Source of the DNA: Stenopsyche tienmushanensis
Lineage: Eukaryota > Arthropoda > Insecta > Trichoptera > Stenopsychidae
Reading direction: 5' to 3'
Assembly: GCA_008973525.1 (NCBI GenBank)
Contig: WACJ01000402.1
Span: 496,001 to 560,000 of the forward strand
DNA length: 64,000 nt
The stretch's first letter is position 1; each line of letters starts with the position of its first letter. Below, piece by piece: positions 47,996 through 59,275 of this stretch. The notes under the pieces are model-generated. The model was not told where the DNA came from. It saw nothing but the letters and a program-made list of their open reading frames with translations, and did not search any database. A program made the position numbers and the translations under genes.

Positions 47996-49240
47996 AATGA
48001 AATCATTCTAAAAGGGAATTCAAAGATTGTTTTTTTAGAAATATTTAAGATTGTTTTAATAAAACAAAATTAAATTTCTACAGGCTAAAATTTTAAGTAT
48101 TTAAATAAATAATATTTAACATTAAAATTTATGAAATTTTATCACTTCCTTTTTGGTTCGAATCTCTGCTTATATAAATTTTTCTAGTAAAACGTCTAGA
48201 TGTCATTATAATTTTATTTAAATGTATTTTTTTACATGTCAACATTAAATGTGTTTAGGGTTACTTTACACATTATAGAAAAAACACCTATTATTTTTAT
48301 AAAGTGCCTATTATATTTGATAAATGTTTTCCTGAGATGCGTTTAATGATTCATTTTGAATTATTTTGGCCGGCATTGAGATGATCCTAGATTTTTTTCC
48401 TCGGTTACAATATAAATTTAATCAGGGGGAAATACGCTAAGGTCGTCTGGATGAGGGGCTGGAAGGGCATCGCTACGACAGAGGGCGTCGTTTCTGAAAG
48501 TCGATGGGGAAGCAGACCATGGGGTAAATTTTATATAAGGGTAGTAAACCTTTTAATGCGTATGACCTGTCATGTTCATCCATTAACTTTGACTGCACAT
48601 TTAGAATTATAATTGGCGATCCAGTGGACTTTTTATAATGATTAAATAACCATTTGCCAATTATATATTGGGGGATATAAATTCGAATTTTCTCAATGTT
48701 TTCCATGATTTATATACATGTTATTGAGTATGAGTATTGTTTTGTTAATAAGTTTGTACATTCTCTGAAGGAGATTATTTTATGAAAGTTAATATGTTTT
48801 TGATTTATATTCCTTTGTCTCTATGTTAGATTTGCGATCACTGACATATGGAAGTCTCACTGCCCTTCAAAGGAAGGTCAGGGCCGAGCTGAATGACCCC
48901 AAGTGTGTCTCCCGATGGAAAATTACTTTTCTCCCAGTTGGGTAGACAAATGAAAAAAGACAATCTTATGTGAACCAATTGTGCCATAAATTTAAAGCGA
49001 AATTCCCATAAAATATCATCCGTAATTGGATTCGCATCGTAATTTACGACATTATGCTCACAATCTAAATTCGTAAACAATTCCTAATGGCATCGCTTGG
49101 GATTGAAAAGTATTCAGCCGTGAATCTCATAAAATCCCAACACAAATCCAACAATTTCTATATGATCAAGACAATTAAATATTATTTGAATTGTGTGCTA
49201 AAACAATATATATTTATTTAAATAGATAATTAAAAAAAAC
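47996..49240. other. gene-free stretch
   Basis: AT-rich, with no recognised coding region or element. A short G-rich patch lies at about 48424-48530. Confidence 0.4.
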
Positions 49241-49312
49241 TCCCCGGCGGGGAATCGAACCCCGGTCTCCCGCGTGACAGGCGGGGATACTTACCACTAT
49301 ACTACCGAGGAT
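49241..49312 (-). tRNA. tRNA-Asp (anticodon GTC), copy 2
   Basis: The 72-base cloverleaf reads TCCTCGGTAGTATAGTGGTA from 49312. The anticodon GTC is at 49279-49277 within CCTGTCACG, and the T arm GGTTCGATTCC is intact. The acceptor stem pairs TCCTCGG with CCGGGGA (one T-G), with discriminator G. A run of eight T on the minus strand (49240-49233) follows at once as a Pol III terminator. The D loop reads GGTAAGTA, where the other copy has GGTCAGTA. Confidence 0.96.
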
Positions 49313-49816
49313 ATACACAAAATGCTCAAGAAAAATTCTAAATTTTTAAAATTTTGCATTTAATTAATTGATATTTCGTAGTTTTCAATCATAGTATTAA
49401 TTCATTTGGATGCAATAATATATTAAAAATTAAAATATTACCTAAACTTATTTGTATAGCGCGATTTTCAATTTCAAATATTTACCATATATATATATAT
49501 GTTTTATAATATTTGCGTATAATAATTTGTTTTAAAATAAGACACGTCGCTATGGACGTAAATAGTGTGCTTATTCCCATTTCGGCACGATTAAAAATAA
49601 CGTTATTTTTTTTTTTTTTTAAACAATCTAATTATATAAAAAGGATTTAGGTGGCGCTTTTTGGTTCTAATTTTTGCTATATTAATATTTAATCTTCATT
49701 ATTTTTTTAAAAAAATAAATTACTATGATGGGTGAACAATTATTTCTTTATATGCTTAAATCTAAATGTTTTATTAATTATTTATTGCAAAATATATTTT
49801 TATAAATTTAAAAAAA

Positions 49817-49888
49817 CTCCCCGGCGGGGAATCGAACCCCGGTCTCCCGCGTGACAGGCGGGGATACTGACCACTATACTACCGAGGA
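49817..49888 (-). tRNA. tRNA-Asp (anticodon GTC), copy 1
   Basis: The 72-base gene is identical to the copy at 49241-49312 except for one D-loop base. It has the common GGTCAGTATCC form, anticodon GTC at 49855-49853, and a T7 terminator at 49816-49810. Both copies have G-C at pair 7-66, where I recall A-T in other animal tRNA-Asp genes. The shared change suggests one duplication. Confidence 0.97.
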
Positions 49889-52800
49889 CAGCGATGAAAT
49901 GAGCAAAATTAATGCATATCAAAAATATAATATTGATATGTAGACTCGATTAACGCGTTTATTTCTAACGCGATTTTGAATGTGGGGTTTAACGCGTTTT
50001 TCATACATGTGGGATTAAAATGTATTTATTTAAGTTGGATGAAATTTAAATAAAAATCGTAGCTGTATTTATTGGAGAGACGGGTAGTTAGTCATACGGA
50101 TGCTCTTCACTTCGAAGCACCTGTAAATTCCCCTTCATGATATCCGGGAACCCAGACGAGGGGTCTGCGAGTCGCAGTGACCTTCCATGGCTGAAGGGCA
50201 TCTCCACTTTTCCACCGCTATATCTTCATAAAGAGACGACAATAAAACTGTGGAATCCCCTTCTCGCGGGGATAAATTGCAGACAGTCTGTCTGTTTTGA
50301 GGGTAAATATTAAATTTGCGAAAGGCCTACATGAGTGCCGAAGGGGACCGACGTGGGGCTGGTCATGGGATTAATATTTCAGGCGATTTTCAAACTGAAA
50401 CATTATATTCGCTTTTATTTATTTTGCTTCGATCTGATTTGATAGATCTGACACCATCGAATTTCGAACAAAATGCAATTTTTAGCACAAAACATCGCCA
50501 TACAAATGCAGATTTATTCCAGTCCAATTAGATTTGATTGCCATGTTTACTTGCATTTGAAAAAATATATTGCCGTTAATATTTCAATTTTGTTGATACA
50601 AAGCAGACGCCGCCGCAGAACACAGGAAGATGTCTGGCGTGTGGAAAAATAGTCCAACAGACGCCCTAAAGTGCCTTCCTCATGACCGGATAAGCCATCG
50701 AAATGTCTGGCGTAGAAGACATGCTAAATAATATTTGTGCGTGCATTTCCTAGGTTTGATGGTATGCATCGGTGACCCGGAGGTGGTGATGGTTGGCGGC
50801 TAACGACAGGTTTACGAGTCATTTGGGTCACGACCGGGGGGAGGCTCCGACTCAACCCCACACGGCCATCGATCCCTGCGGGGGTTGGGGCCAGACGGCG
50901 AATGAACTGCTTTTAGTACTAGATGCACCTACGTCTAGCTGACGTGCAAGTATTCAATCGGTGCTCCTCAAACTGACACCGAGGAACTTATAATTTACAT
51001 CTCGAGGCGCTTATGATACCGCACAAATACTGTCATAATGTCGCCTTATATGGTGTTTGCGGCAGATCTTAGACTAGTTAATAATCAATGGCGACAAAGG
51101 ATACAAAGCGAAGAAAGAACCATGGGATTCCCCAGTTGTCCACTCCGTAACATAATTTCAATCCATTTATCTTTTGATTTCTCAATATAATAGAACGAAA
51201 GAGATCTTTCGGGATATCTATTTTCGGGTTTATCTCGCAACAAGTCGCATTTTGAAGGCTTTGTTTTGAAAGAAAACAAATTTGCGAATATTTCTTTTTA
51301 TCGATCTTCTTTCTTCCAATATTAAGTCGATCAAAACCAAAAAAAGGCTTTATGATCCTTTCTTGATCAATACACTTAACAAATTCTGTATTTGGATGTC
51401 TGTATTTATTCAATTGTAATGGTAATATTTTAGGACTTTCTATGTACCACCACTAGGGTCTCAATTGAATATTCGAATATATTTGCCCTTTTTTCAAATT
51501 TTGGATGCATTTTTGTTTTCAAACTAGTCATTGGAGACTCGGAGAGAAACCGTCGTGTCAATTTCTTCTATTTATTTTAGTGTCAATAACAACGATTGTT
51601 ATGTATTTGAATTTATCAACGAAGAAAACACTTCCAAGCGGTAACAGTTCGTGTGGCACCCACTTGTTCAGAATTTGTATCTTCCCTCTTCCGACATTAT
51701 TTTGGCCCTTTTTGAATTATTCTTTCACAAATCGATCCTTCTCCGAATACTCAGTTAATATTTCCACCTGCTTTCACTGCATTGTGCCCCAATTTGAACT
51801 CATACAAAAAGCTAGCGGTTTTTTTGTTGACGACATTCTTTTGAAAGTCATTGTTAAAAAAAGAAATAGCAAAAATGACTCAATATTTAAAGAATATATT
51901 ACCTTTTTCCTCAGAATTCCTTCCAAATGGCTCATTTCCGAAAATTTAGCTCCATTTTCGCTATATGGATTGATTAAATCCGCGAACACGAACCCGACAG
52001 GAGGTTCGAAATATCGGATACGGGTACAAATTTAACTCCAATTCGCCTCGATTCAACTAGAATATTTTACCAATTTCATGTTCTTTATTCGAATAAGTGA
52101 TTTTACGAATATTTGGAACCCCTAACCGCCACGCCGCTTTTTTAGCGGAAATCTCGCAAAATAGCATTAAATAACGCAGTCAGTTCTGATTCCGGACCAT
52201 CAAATTCCGCCCTCATTGACTCTGATCATTATCTCAGGTATCAGTTGATTTGAAAGAAGATGTACATAAATACCTAACGATTATTTCTCCAATTTAATAA
52301 TATTATCGAAGCGTTTTTTCCGGCACTAGGAGAACCATCGTTCTTTGTACGCAGCGCGATGAAAATAGCGCACTGATATATTCAATGTGAAATGGTATGG
52401 AATGGCGAAAAATACAACCATGTTTTTGTAGATTCTGTACCATTACGTAAACAGGAGCAAATATGCAGCTGAAAATATCTCCTTTATTAGCTTTCAATTT
52501 GTGGAAACATGGAAAGTTGGACAGACAAAGCCTTTTTCTCCTTGGAATTTCAATTATTTTCGCTCGTTAAAAGCCTAAATTTTGCATACATGTACCTGGA
52601 ATTTTTTCGACCCGAGCATTTCGGGGAAGTCCACGGCTAAGAATGCGATTGTTAATTGCATTTAAATGCGGTGAAACAATGCACATATACAATTTTGTGC
52701 GATGTTTCAGCTTTCATTGAAAAGTGCTTCGTCTAGACGCCCTTTTTGTGCACAGAATGCGTACAAGTTTTCCTACGGCTATATAATGAGGGTGTTGCCT

Positions 52801-54130
52801 TCCAATATTAATAAGGGCGTAAAGCCTTTTAAGTGACGAAATTTATTTCATAAAGTGTCTTTTTCCACTAACAAAATTTTAATGGCGCGATAAAAATATT
52901 CAAATGCGCGCCGCCATCTTGTTTATTTGAATTGACGTTCGGGGAAGTCCGGAAGACTTCGCATAAGATGCGTCTTAGCATCAAAATTTTCGACCAAGAG
53001 CTTATTTATTCCACATTATCAATTTAATATCGTGCAGTTAGTCGAATTAATTGAATATCATTTATGAGCACAGTCGGGCGTTATGAATGGCGTCTCATTG
53101 GAGAGGTTATGCCGCGTTTTTTTCACCCACCTCTCAAAGAAAAAAGTTTTCCATAAATCCTACAAGATTCATATTTTTAATCCCTATAATTTGCTTATAC
53201 TGAGCCGAAAGCTCTCGCAATAATTGAGGCGTATATCTTTCTAATTAATCAAAACGTTTTCATGTTTTTAATAAGCGCGTCTGGAGTGCGCGGGTTCCGA
53301 CGAATTCACACACACAAAAGCGGGATGATTATGAATTTACAATGGGGTTGTTATTATTGCCGAAGATCCTCCGCTGAAATTATTCCATGAATTAATTCAT
53401 GTAGTTGGCGTAGTTCCACTGCGGACGGTTTAAAAGAAGGGCGGCTGGGATGAGAGCGGGCGGCGCAGGGATGCTGCAAATGTGCTCTCGCCGCTTCTCT
53501 CGGGACTTCTGCCAAGGGAGAGAAGGTTGCAGGAAGGTCATACAGAGATTGAGGTCTCCAGACAGTCACCCTCGCACTCCCGACTTACAAAGCAACAAGC
53601 CCCCGTTTCAGGAAAACGAGCACACCCCAACATATTATTAGTGCTCCGCAGGAAACCGTCGTGGAAGCCGTAAACTACCAAAACTGCGATAAACATTTTT
53701 TTTTGTGTCTTTTTTAACTCTCAGATTTAGATGTCTAGAAAGCCAACACCGAGGCCGAATAATGCCCTTTATGGCGTTTAAAATTACTTTTCCAAAGGCG
53801 TTATGAAGGACAAATTTATATTTGAACCCAATAATTCACCATGAGCTTTTTTCTTTTAGATGCTCCCATAAGTTATGTCCCTTTTTTATTGAACTTTTCA
53901 CATACAAAATACATACCATATTCTACCACCTTTCATTTAACCTCTCCCTTGCCGTGCTAAAAAACACCCGCGCACTACCATAATATGTATTTGTTACACC
54001 ATATGAAAATCTGAAAATTTCTGAAGCCCGTATCTATTATATTTTATATCGATATTCCCATTATTAGAGTCGAGTTGTAGTAAATACATCATGGTTTTGA
54101 TGGAAAATTGTCTGAAAGAGGCAGTTTTCA
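49889..54130. other. gene-free stretch with GC-rich patches
   Basis: No gene was recognised. 50750-51000 is GC-rich, with G runs and no long frame. 53440-53680 is GC-rich and open in several frames on both strands. A 176-codon plus frame (51505-52035) has no known motif and is overlapped by a minus frame. The function is unknown. Confidence 0.35.
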
Positions 54131-54134
54131 ACCT

Positions 54135-54480
54135 TTCTACGAAGGTAGTCCCAGAAGTACCCGACTATACAAAGAAAATACAAAAAAATGGAAAAAAGAT
54201 GCAATTTATTTATCAATGTAATCTCCTTTCAGCTTAATACACTTTTCACAGCGTTGTTCAATAGCTTCGATACCAAATCCTTTGGAGCCGATTCTCCCCT
54301 TTCAGTAAGACTTTCAGTTTGACTCAGACTTCATAAACTCGATTTTATTGCTGTGAAATCGATAAACGCTTAATTTAAATGACGCTGTTTTCTTCCATTG
54401 TGAGCAAACGCGGCACTCATCTTGCGCACACCTTTCTCATATCCAAATTTTCAGTCAATGTATTGCATTTTTTAAAATGC
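54135..54480 (-). mobile_element. mariner relic
   Basis: On the minus strand MRKVCAR*VPRLLTMEE is followed by decayed middle sequence and then LTERGESAPKD in another frame. This is the linker and start of the catalytic half of an irritans-like mariner. A TGA sits inside the conserved RxVPRLLT motif. The plus-strand word GGTAGTCCCAGAAGTACCCG at about 54146 looks like a mariner terminus. Confidence 0.75.
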
Positions 54481-57400
54481 CTACTTTTCCTTTAAATTTT
54501 ACCAAAAAAAAAGTTATTTTTTAACTGTCTTATTGTTTTCCTGTTTTTTTATTACCTTTTTTTGTGCGATTTTGTATATATTTTATATAACTGTTTCAAA
54601 GTTATGCGGTTTTTAAAATCCATGGAACGAATCTTCACTTTTTCTATGGAAGTCATAGCTTTTTTTGTGCGATTTTCCGCGGAACGCATCTACCGCAAAA
54701 AAAAGGTTTAAGTGTATATCAATATAAATAGTATGTATATCGAGATTCAATGTAGTAATAATTCCCATTAATACAACATTACCACAACTAAACTCAGTCG
54801 TAGCAAATAACCCATGTAAATCTTTAAGTTTGATGCCCCTGGCTTACACAACAATATCGGAGCCGGCACTTTTCGCAGGTTTCGACAACGACAATCGGCG
54901 TCCGGCACTAAAATGGTTAATACCGATAATTCACCAGCATACGAATAAAATCATAAACAATAAACATAAACAATAAACATAAAACAATTCGATAAATCCA
55001 ATCAATTAAATATTTCATATCCATTAAAAATCATCTAAGAATCGATCGCAACAATTGAGGTTATGTTTGAATATCTTACAAATTTACAACGTAAATTTAA
55101 CGCGCAACATCAATTTTTGGTTGATATGTTTTTTTAATAATTGAAATAACAACAGAAATGATCCAAAGCATTTGAAATAAAAGCAGATTTACCAATAGAC
55201 GATCTTGAAAATTTTTGACGTTTATCGAACACTTCAATATCAGCGCGGAACTAAAAAAGCGGTCTTAACAGCATCGAGTTCGTTCATGTCATAACGACGG
55301 CGAAATTTATATAAAAGCGCTTTAAATTCGCATAAATGCAGCGATTATATTAATGTGTCGCTAAAAATATTTGCATTCCGAATAAAATATTTTTTGCGTG
55401 AAATAAATCACGATCTTGTTATTTATATGTATGAAAAAATATGCTCGACGTTTATAATTATTTATTTTAATCAAGTCGGCTGTAATTGGACAATACTGGA
55501 AGATTCAAGGGTTCTGACTATTTAACGAACCTAATTGAGCTCATGCGAGACCCTTATTATTTAATTAAAATCACATCGCCCGTCCAATTTACTTTTATGC
55601 TATTCCGGCGTCCGTATAAACTATTCTCGGCGTCCGTATTATTTATTAAGCCGACCTGTTACGCGACAAACTATCGGGATTAAATTCTGATCATGCGTAA
55701 ATATATTTGAATTTTAAATGGACGTATTTATGCGACTCTCGGCCGATGTCATGGCTCGAAACAATTAGCGGCTATCGAGTGAGCGACGCTTTGCGTAAGT
55801 GCGCAATGACACCCCAAGATGAACGGTTTGATCGAAAAGCGTTCTTAAGGTGAACGACTTCATAACCACATCGACGGCAAAGAAAATTTGCCGTTAATCA
55901 CACCCCATAAAACGATTTAGGAATGGTCGTCGTACGGAAAAGGGCTTAAGAGGACCGACCTCAGACACGGGGGTTTAAAATGCGGTTATCGCCCCATGAC
56001 CTCCGGTTTTTCCTCTCGAAAGCGCCCAACAATATATTTAGGCGTTTCTAAGTAAATTAGGCAAATCGTCCTAAGAAAGTTACCCAGACCACTTTTTTGT
56101 TTATAAATTGATCAAATCTTATTAACGGAATAAATATCTAGCTGATAATTAAAAAAATATAGATGAACCAAAAATATGTCCAATGCTCTAGGAAATATTG
56201 AGCATTTTCTGAAAAATCGATTCAAAGGACTGTGTATTTAAATAAAAAATATGGTTTTAGTAGCGAAATTTTTATTTTAGTCTGTGAATCTAAATTTTTG
56301 GATTTTATTATCGTAGAGCTTTAAAATTAGTATTAGGGAACTGTTTTTTAGTTTTTTCCATATAATATTGACCTGAGCCAACGATATGCCCATTTATATG
56401 TTTTTTTACGTCGGCGTGTTATTTTAAGCTCCAAAATCTGACATCCACTCACTTTTTAGGACAAATTTTTATACGTCGATAAAATTGTGAATTATCGTAA
56501 AAAGGGGGAGCGGTATTTTTATGCGCGCAATCAAAAAGGGGAGGAAATTAATTTTTATTATGTTGTCTTCGCTGTAAATTATGAGCATGCTATAGTAATT
56601 AAATCCTCGGTGTTTACGTTGGTACTATTGATGTTCTTGGAGGCTTATTTGATTTTCGTAGTCTTTTGGGTATCGGAGGATATAATCATATACCTTTGAG
56701 CGCCTTTTGGTTGAGTTTTCAGCTTTATGTCGACAGGATAGTGTGCCGCAGCCAGCCGAGTGAAAGTGGCCTGGAAACTGTGTGATAGTACCCGTTCCAG
56801 TCTGCTCCCCGTACATCTCCCAATATCCCATCCCACACACGCCCAACTCGGCACACCTCGTCTGACTGGAAAGCTTGCAATGTTTTGTTTTCATAAGGTC
56901 GATGCGTCGGTCGTTAACTTGGAATATGTAGATTCTTTAAATTTTTCAACAAGGAAGAAGTTAATACCTGGACGTCCACATATAATATCTCATGATCCGC
57001 CTTGTGTAATTGTCCTATAAGGATATTGCGTGGGTATTTTTTGTACTTTTCCCTTCATTGGACGAATTAGGAGAGAGCACGTAGGATCCCTCGTCTTTCC
57101 CTGTTTCTTCTTTTCGTTTTGACCGATCTCCCCTCACATCCCGAGGCTTATGAGAAAAAATCGGATATCGATTTTGCATGCCCCTCGTTTGTCGAAGACA
57201 TTTCTCGCCAAAAGGGACGGTTAAACTTTAGACGCAAGTTTACGGTTTTGTTGTTCGGTTTAGGGTGAGACATTTATCTCGACGGGAAAGTGCAATCTCC
57301 TATGTCTTCGAGAGGGAAGAAAACTGCTCAAGAGGGTGAGACCGAAGACAGCGACTCTTAATCTTGTTGATATGTCGGTATTTTTGAATAGAAGAAACGA

Positions 57401-57847
57401 GACGCTGACTACCAGAGGAACTCCAATATAAATCTATTTTATATTATATACAACCATATTATTGAAATCAAGACAGTCGACAAGCCGAAGAAGATACATG
57501 TAAAAGAAAGTAAAACTTTACTCTTAGGAAACGTTGATTTTAAATGGAAATTGTTAGACGTTAAACGATGGTGTTGTGTAATATATAATAAAATAGGCTC
57601 ACTACTGTTGTAGTAGTTGCTTTATGTTACGTACACAGTAGAGTGAATACGAAGAGCGCATTTTACGTCCATCCGTTCCATAAACAATGAACCGAGTATT
57701 TGGCTGTACCCATACACGTCTATAGACAATGAGTGGGTGTGATTTCCGCGTCTGAACAACGTGGCCCCCGGCTACAGCGTAAATCAACCAACTTAGCAAC
57801 CCGTTTACAATGCAATATCTTCAATTAATCTTTGATACTAAAAAATT
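54481..57847. other. gene-free stretch with an exon-like segment
   Basis: Mostly AT-rich with nothing recognised. At 56692-56878 (minus) a GC-rich segment lies between an acceptor-like CTTTCCAG and a donor-like AAG then GTATAT. It is open in two frames, one reading GYWEMYGEQTGTGTITQF. No family was recognised. 57573-57599 is a dispersed repeat shared with 25971-25997. Confidence 0.3.
57573..57599. repeat. dispersed repeat, second copy at 25971-25997
   Basis: GTTGTGTAATATATAATAAA followed by ATAGGCT is identical over 27 bases at both places. Both copies are followed by CTAC a few bases later and by ACACAGTAG within about 45 bases. They look like ends of the same unidentified element. Confidence 0.7.
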
Positions 57848-58245
57848 GAGACCTGCAGACAGAACTGTCTTCGCCTCCGTTGGAGCCGATTCTCCCCTTT
57901 CAGTCCATGGTTTTGACTGTTTCTTTGCCTCAGACGTAAAGTGATGAACCATGTTTTATCCATGGTTATGAATCAATACAAAAACTCGTCTTTATTGCTG
58001 TGAAACATCGCCAAACACTCGATTGAAACATCTTCATGACGCTGTTTTTGTTCCATTGTGAGCAAACACGGCATTCATCTTACGCACAGCTTTCTCATAT
58101 CCAAATTTTCAGTCAATGTATTGCACTTTTTAAAATGCCTATCATGATATCATTTTGTGTTTTTTCTTCACCATTTCTGGCGTGGTTCTGAGAACGTTCA
58201 CTATTGAACTGTCTTTAATATTGAAACTTTTTGGACTACCATCGT
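57848..58245 (-). mobile_element. mariner relic, same family as 54135-54480
   Basis: Minus-strand frames give MRKLCVR*MPCLLTMEQ, then HHFTSEAKKQSKPWTERGES, then APTEAKTVLSAG. These are the linker and the blocks before the second catalytic aspartate, truncated after VLSAG. The stop sits at the same codon as in the copy at 54135-54480. Over the shared linker the two copies differ at only a few bases. Confidence 0.85.
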
Positions 58246-58990
58246 GCATGACCTATCCATCAGCTATTTAAGCACTTTGCATTCAACTTTTGACATAAAT
58301 GATGATTGTTTATTGAGATCCATTGTTGTCTAGTACATATAAATTCATGCTTATCCAATTTATAAATTAACAATGAATCGGATCCAAAGTTTAGAGGTTG
58401 ATGTTCGCCAATAGCATAACGGATTTGGAAAACTCTGTCTAAATATAGAGGTAGGTGTGGGGGTGTTTCCTCCGCTTTCATGCATCGCCCGCCAGCTCCC
58501 CCTTTTCCACCAGTTCGGCGGAGGCTTTTAGGGGAGGACGGCTGTTGGGGTAGTCGGGCACATTCACTTTTAACCTCTAGGCTATGGTTTAAGGTCAACG
58601 CGTTGGGAACATGTTGATATGTTCCACGAAATAAGATGGAAATTTGGGATTTAAACGAATCGTTTCGTATGTGTGTTGAGCATTTATTATGAGCCGCGAA
58701 ACAAAGCCGTTTTCGGGATTAATTTAAAAGATCAGCCTTGAAAATGTTTCATTGAATCGTTATGATCGAAATTCGAGTAGGTCTCGATTTAAATATATTT
58801 GAATTTGTAACATGATTTATATACATAATTCATTTAACCAACCGCTTCTCACATGGTCGGACACACGCCCGCAAGCACGCGCTTATTGGCTACCCAAAAT
58901 GCCACCATTTATTTTATTGAGTTAACGAAATCCTGTTAATTAAATAAGTTATTAAATTATAGCGAACATGATTGAAATGTCGCATCATAC

Positions 58991-59275
58991 GAGGATTTTC
59001 CGCGAAATTTAGCGCCTGGACAATAAAATAATGCCGCCGGCTCGTCATAAACGTTATGTCGGTTGCCTAACAAATAGGCGCTAGAGTCTATGCAGCCAGG
59101 AGGGTTGTATTGTAGTAGGGGCTGGCTATCGTAGGTACTGTGAGTGGGTGTATGCACGAGGTCGAAATACCGGTCGGCGGTTCCCATGGTAACCGGCAGG
59201 GGGAGACAGTTCACTGGCATTCGCCCTCCTCCAGGGCCTTTACTAGTTAACCAGGTCGTCTCGACTGCATGCTGA
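58991..59275 (-). CDS. possible exon of an unidentified gene
   Basis: The minus strand has a strong acceptor (TATTTTTTTCCAG ending at 59276), then 285 bases open in only one of three frames, then a possible donor (CTC then GTATGA). The segment is GC-rich against AT-rich flanks. The reading contains DRYFDLVHTPTHSTYDSQPL, NPPGCIDSSAYLLGNRHNVY and FYCPGAKF. Its balanced composition, rich in Pro, Tyr and Ser, looks like a regulatory protein. An internal ATG at 59187 sits in the context ACCATGG, so this could be a first coding exon with start MGTADRYFDL. I know of no family match. Neighbouring exons were not identified, and a conserved non-coding island remains possible. Confidence 0.33.

Noticed and set aside
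51505..52035. 176-codon plus frame with hydrophobic stretches
   Set aside because: AT-driven composition, an overlapping opposite-strand frame, no recognisable motif and no splice signals.
53440..53680. GC-rich multi-frame block
   Set aside because: Open in several frames on both strands without a recognised product. It may be a conserved or regulatory island, but there is no direct evidence.
58440..58600. Minus frame reading SECARLPQQPSSPKSLRRTGG, GC-rich, near the 59-kb island
   Set aside because: No acceptor or donor fits the frame. The composition alone (C- and G-rich tracts) can keep it open.
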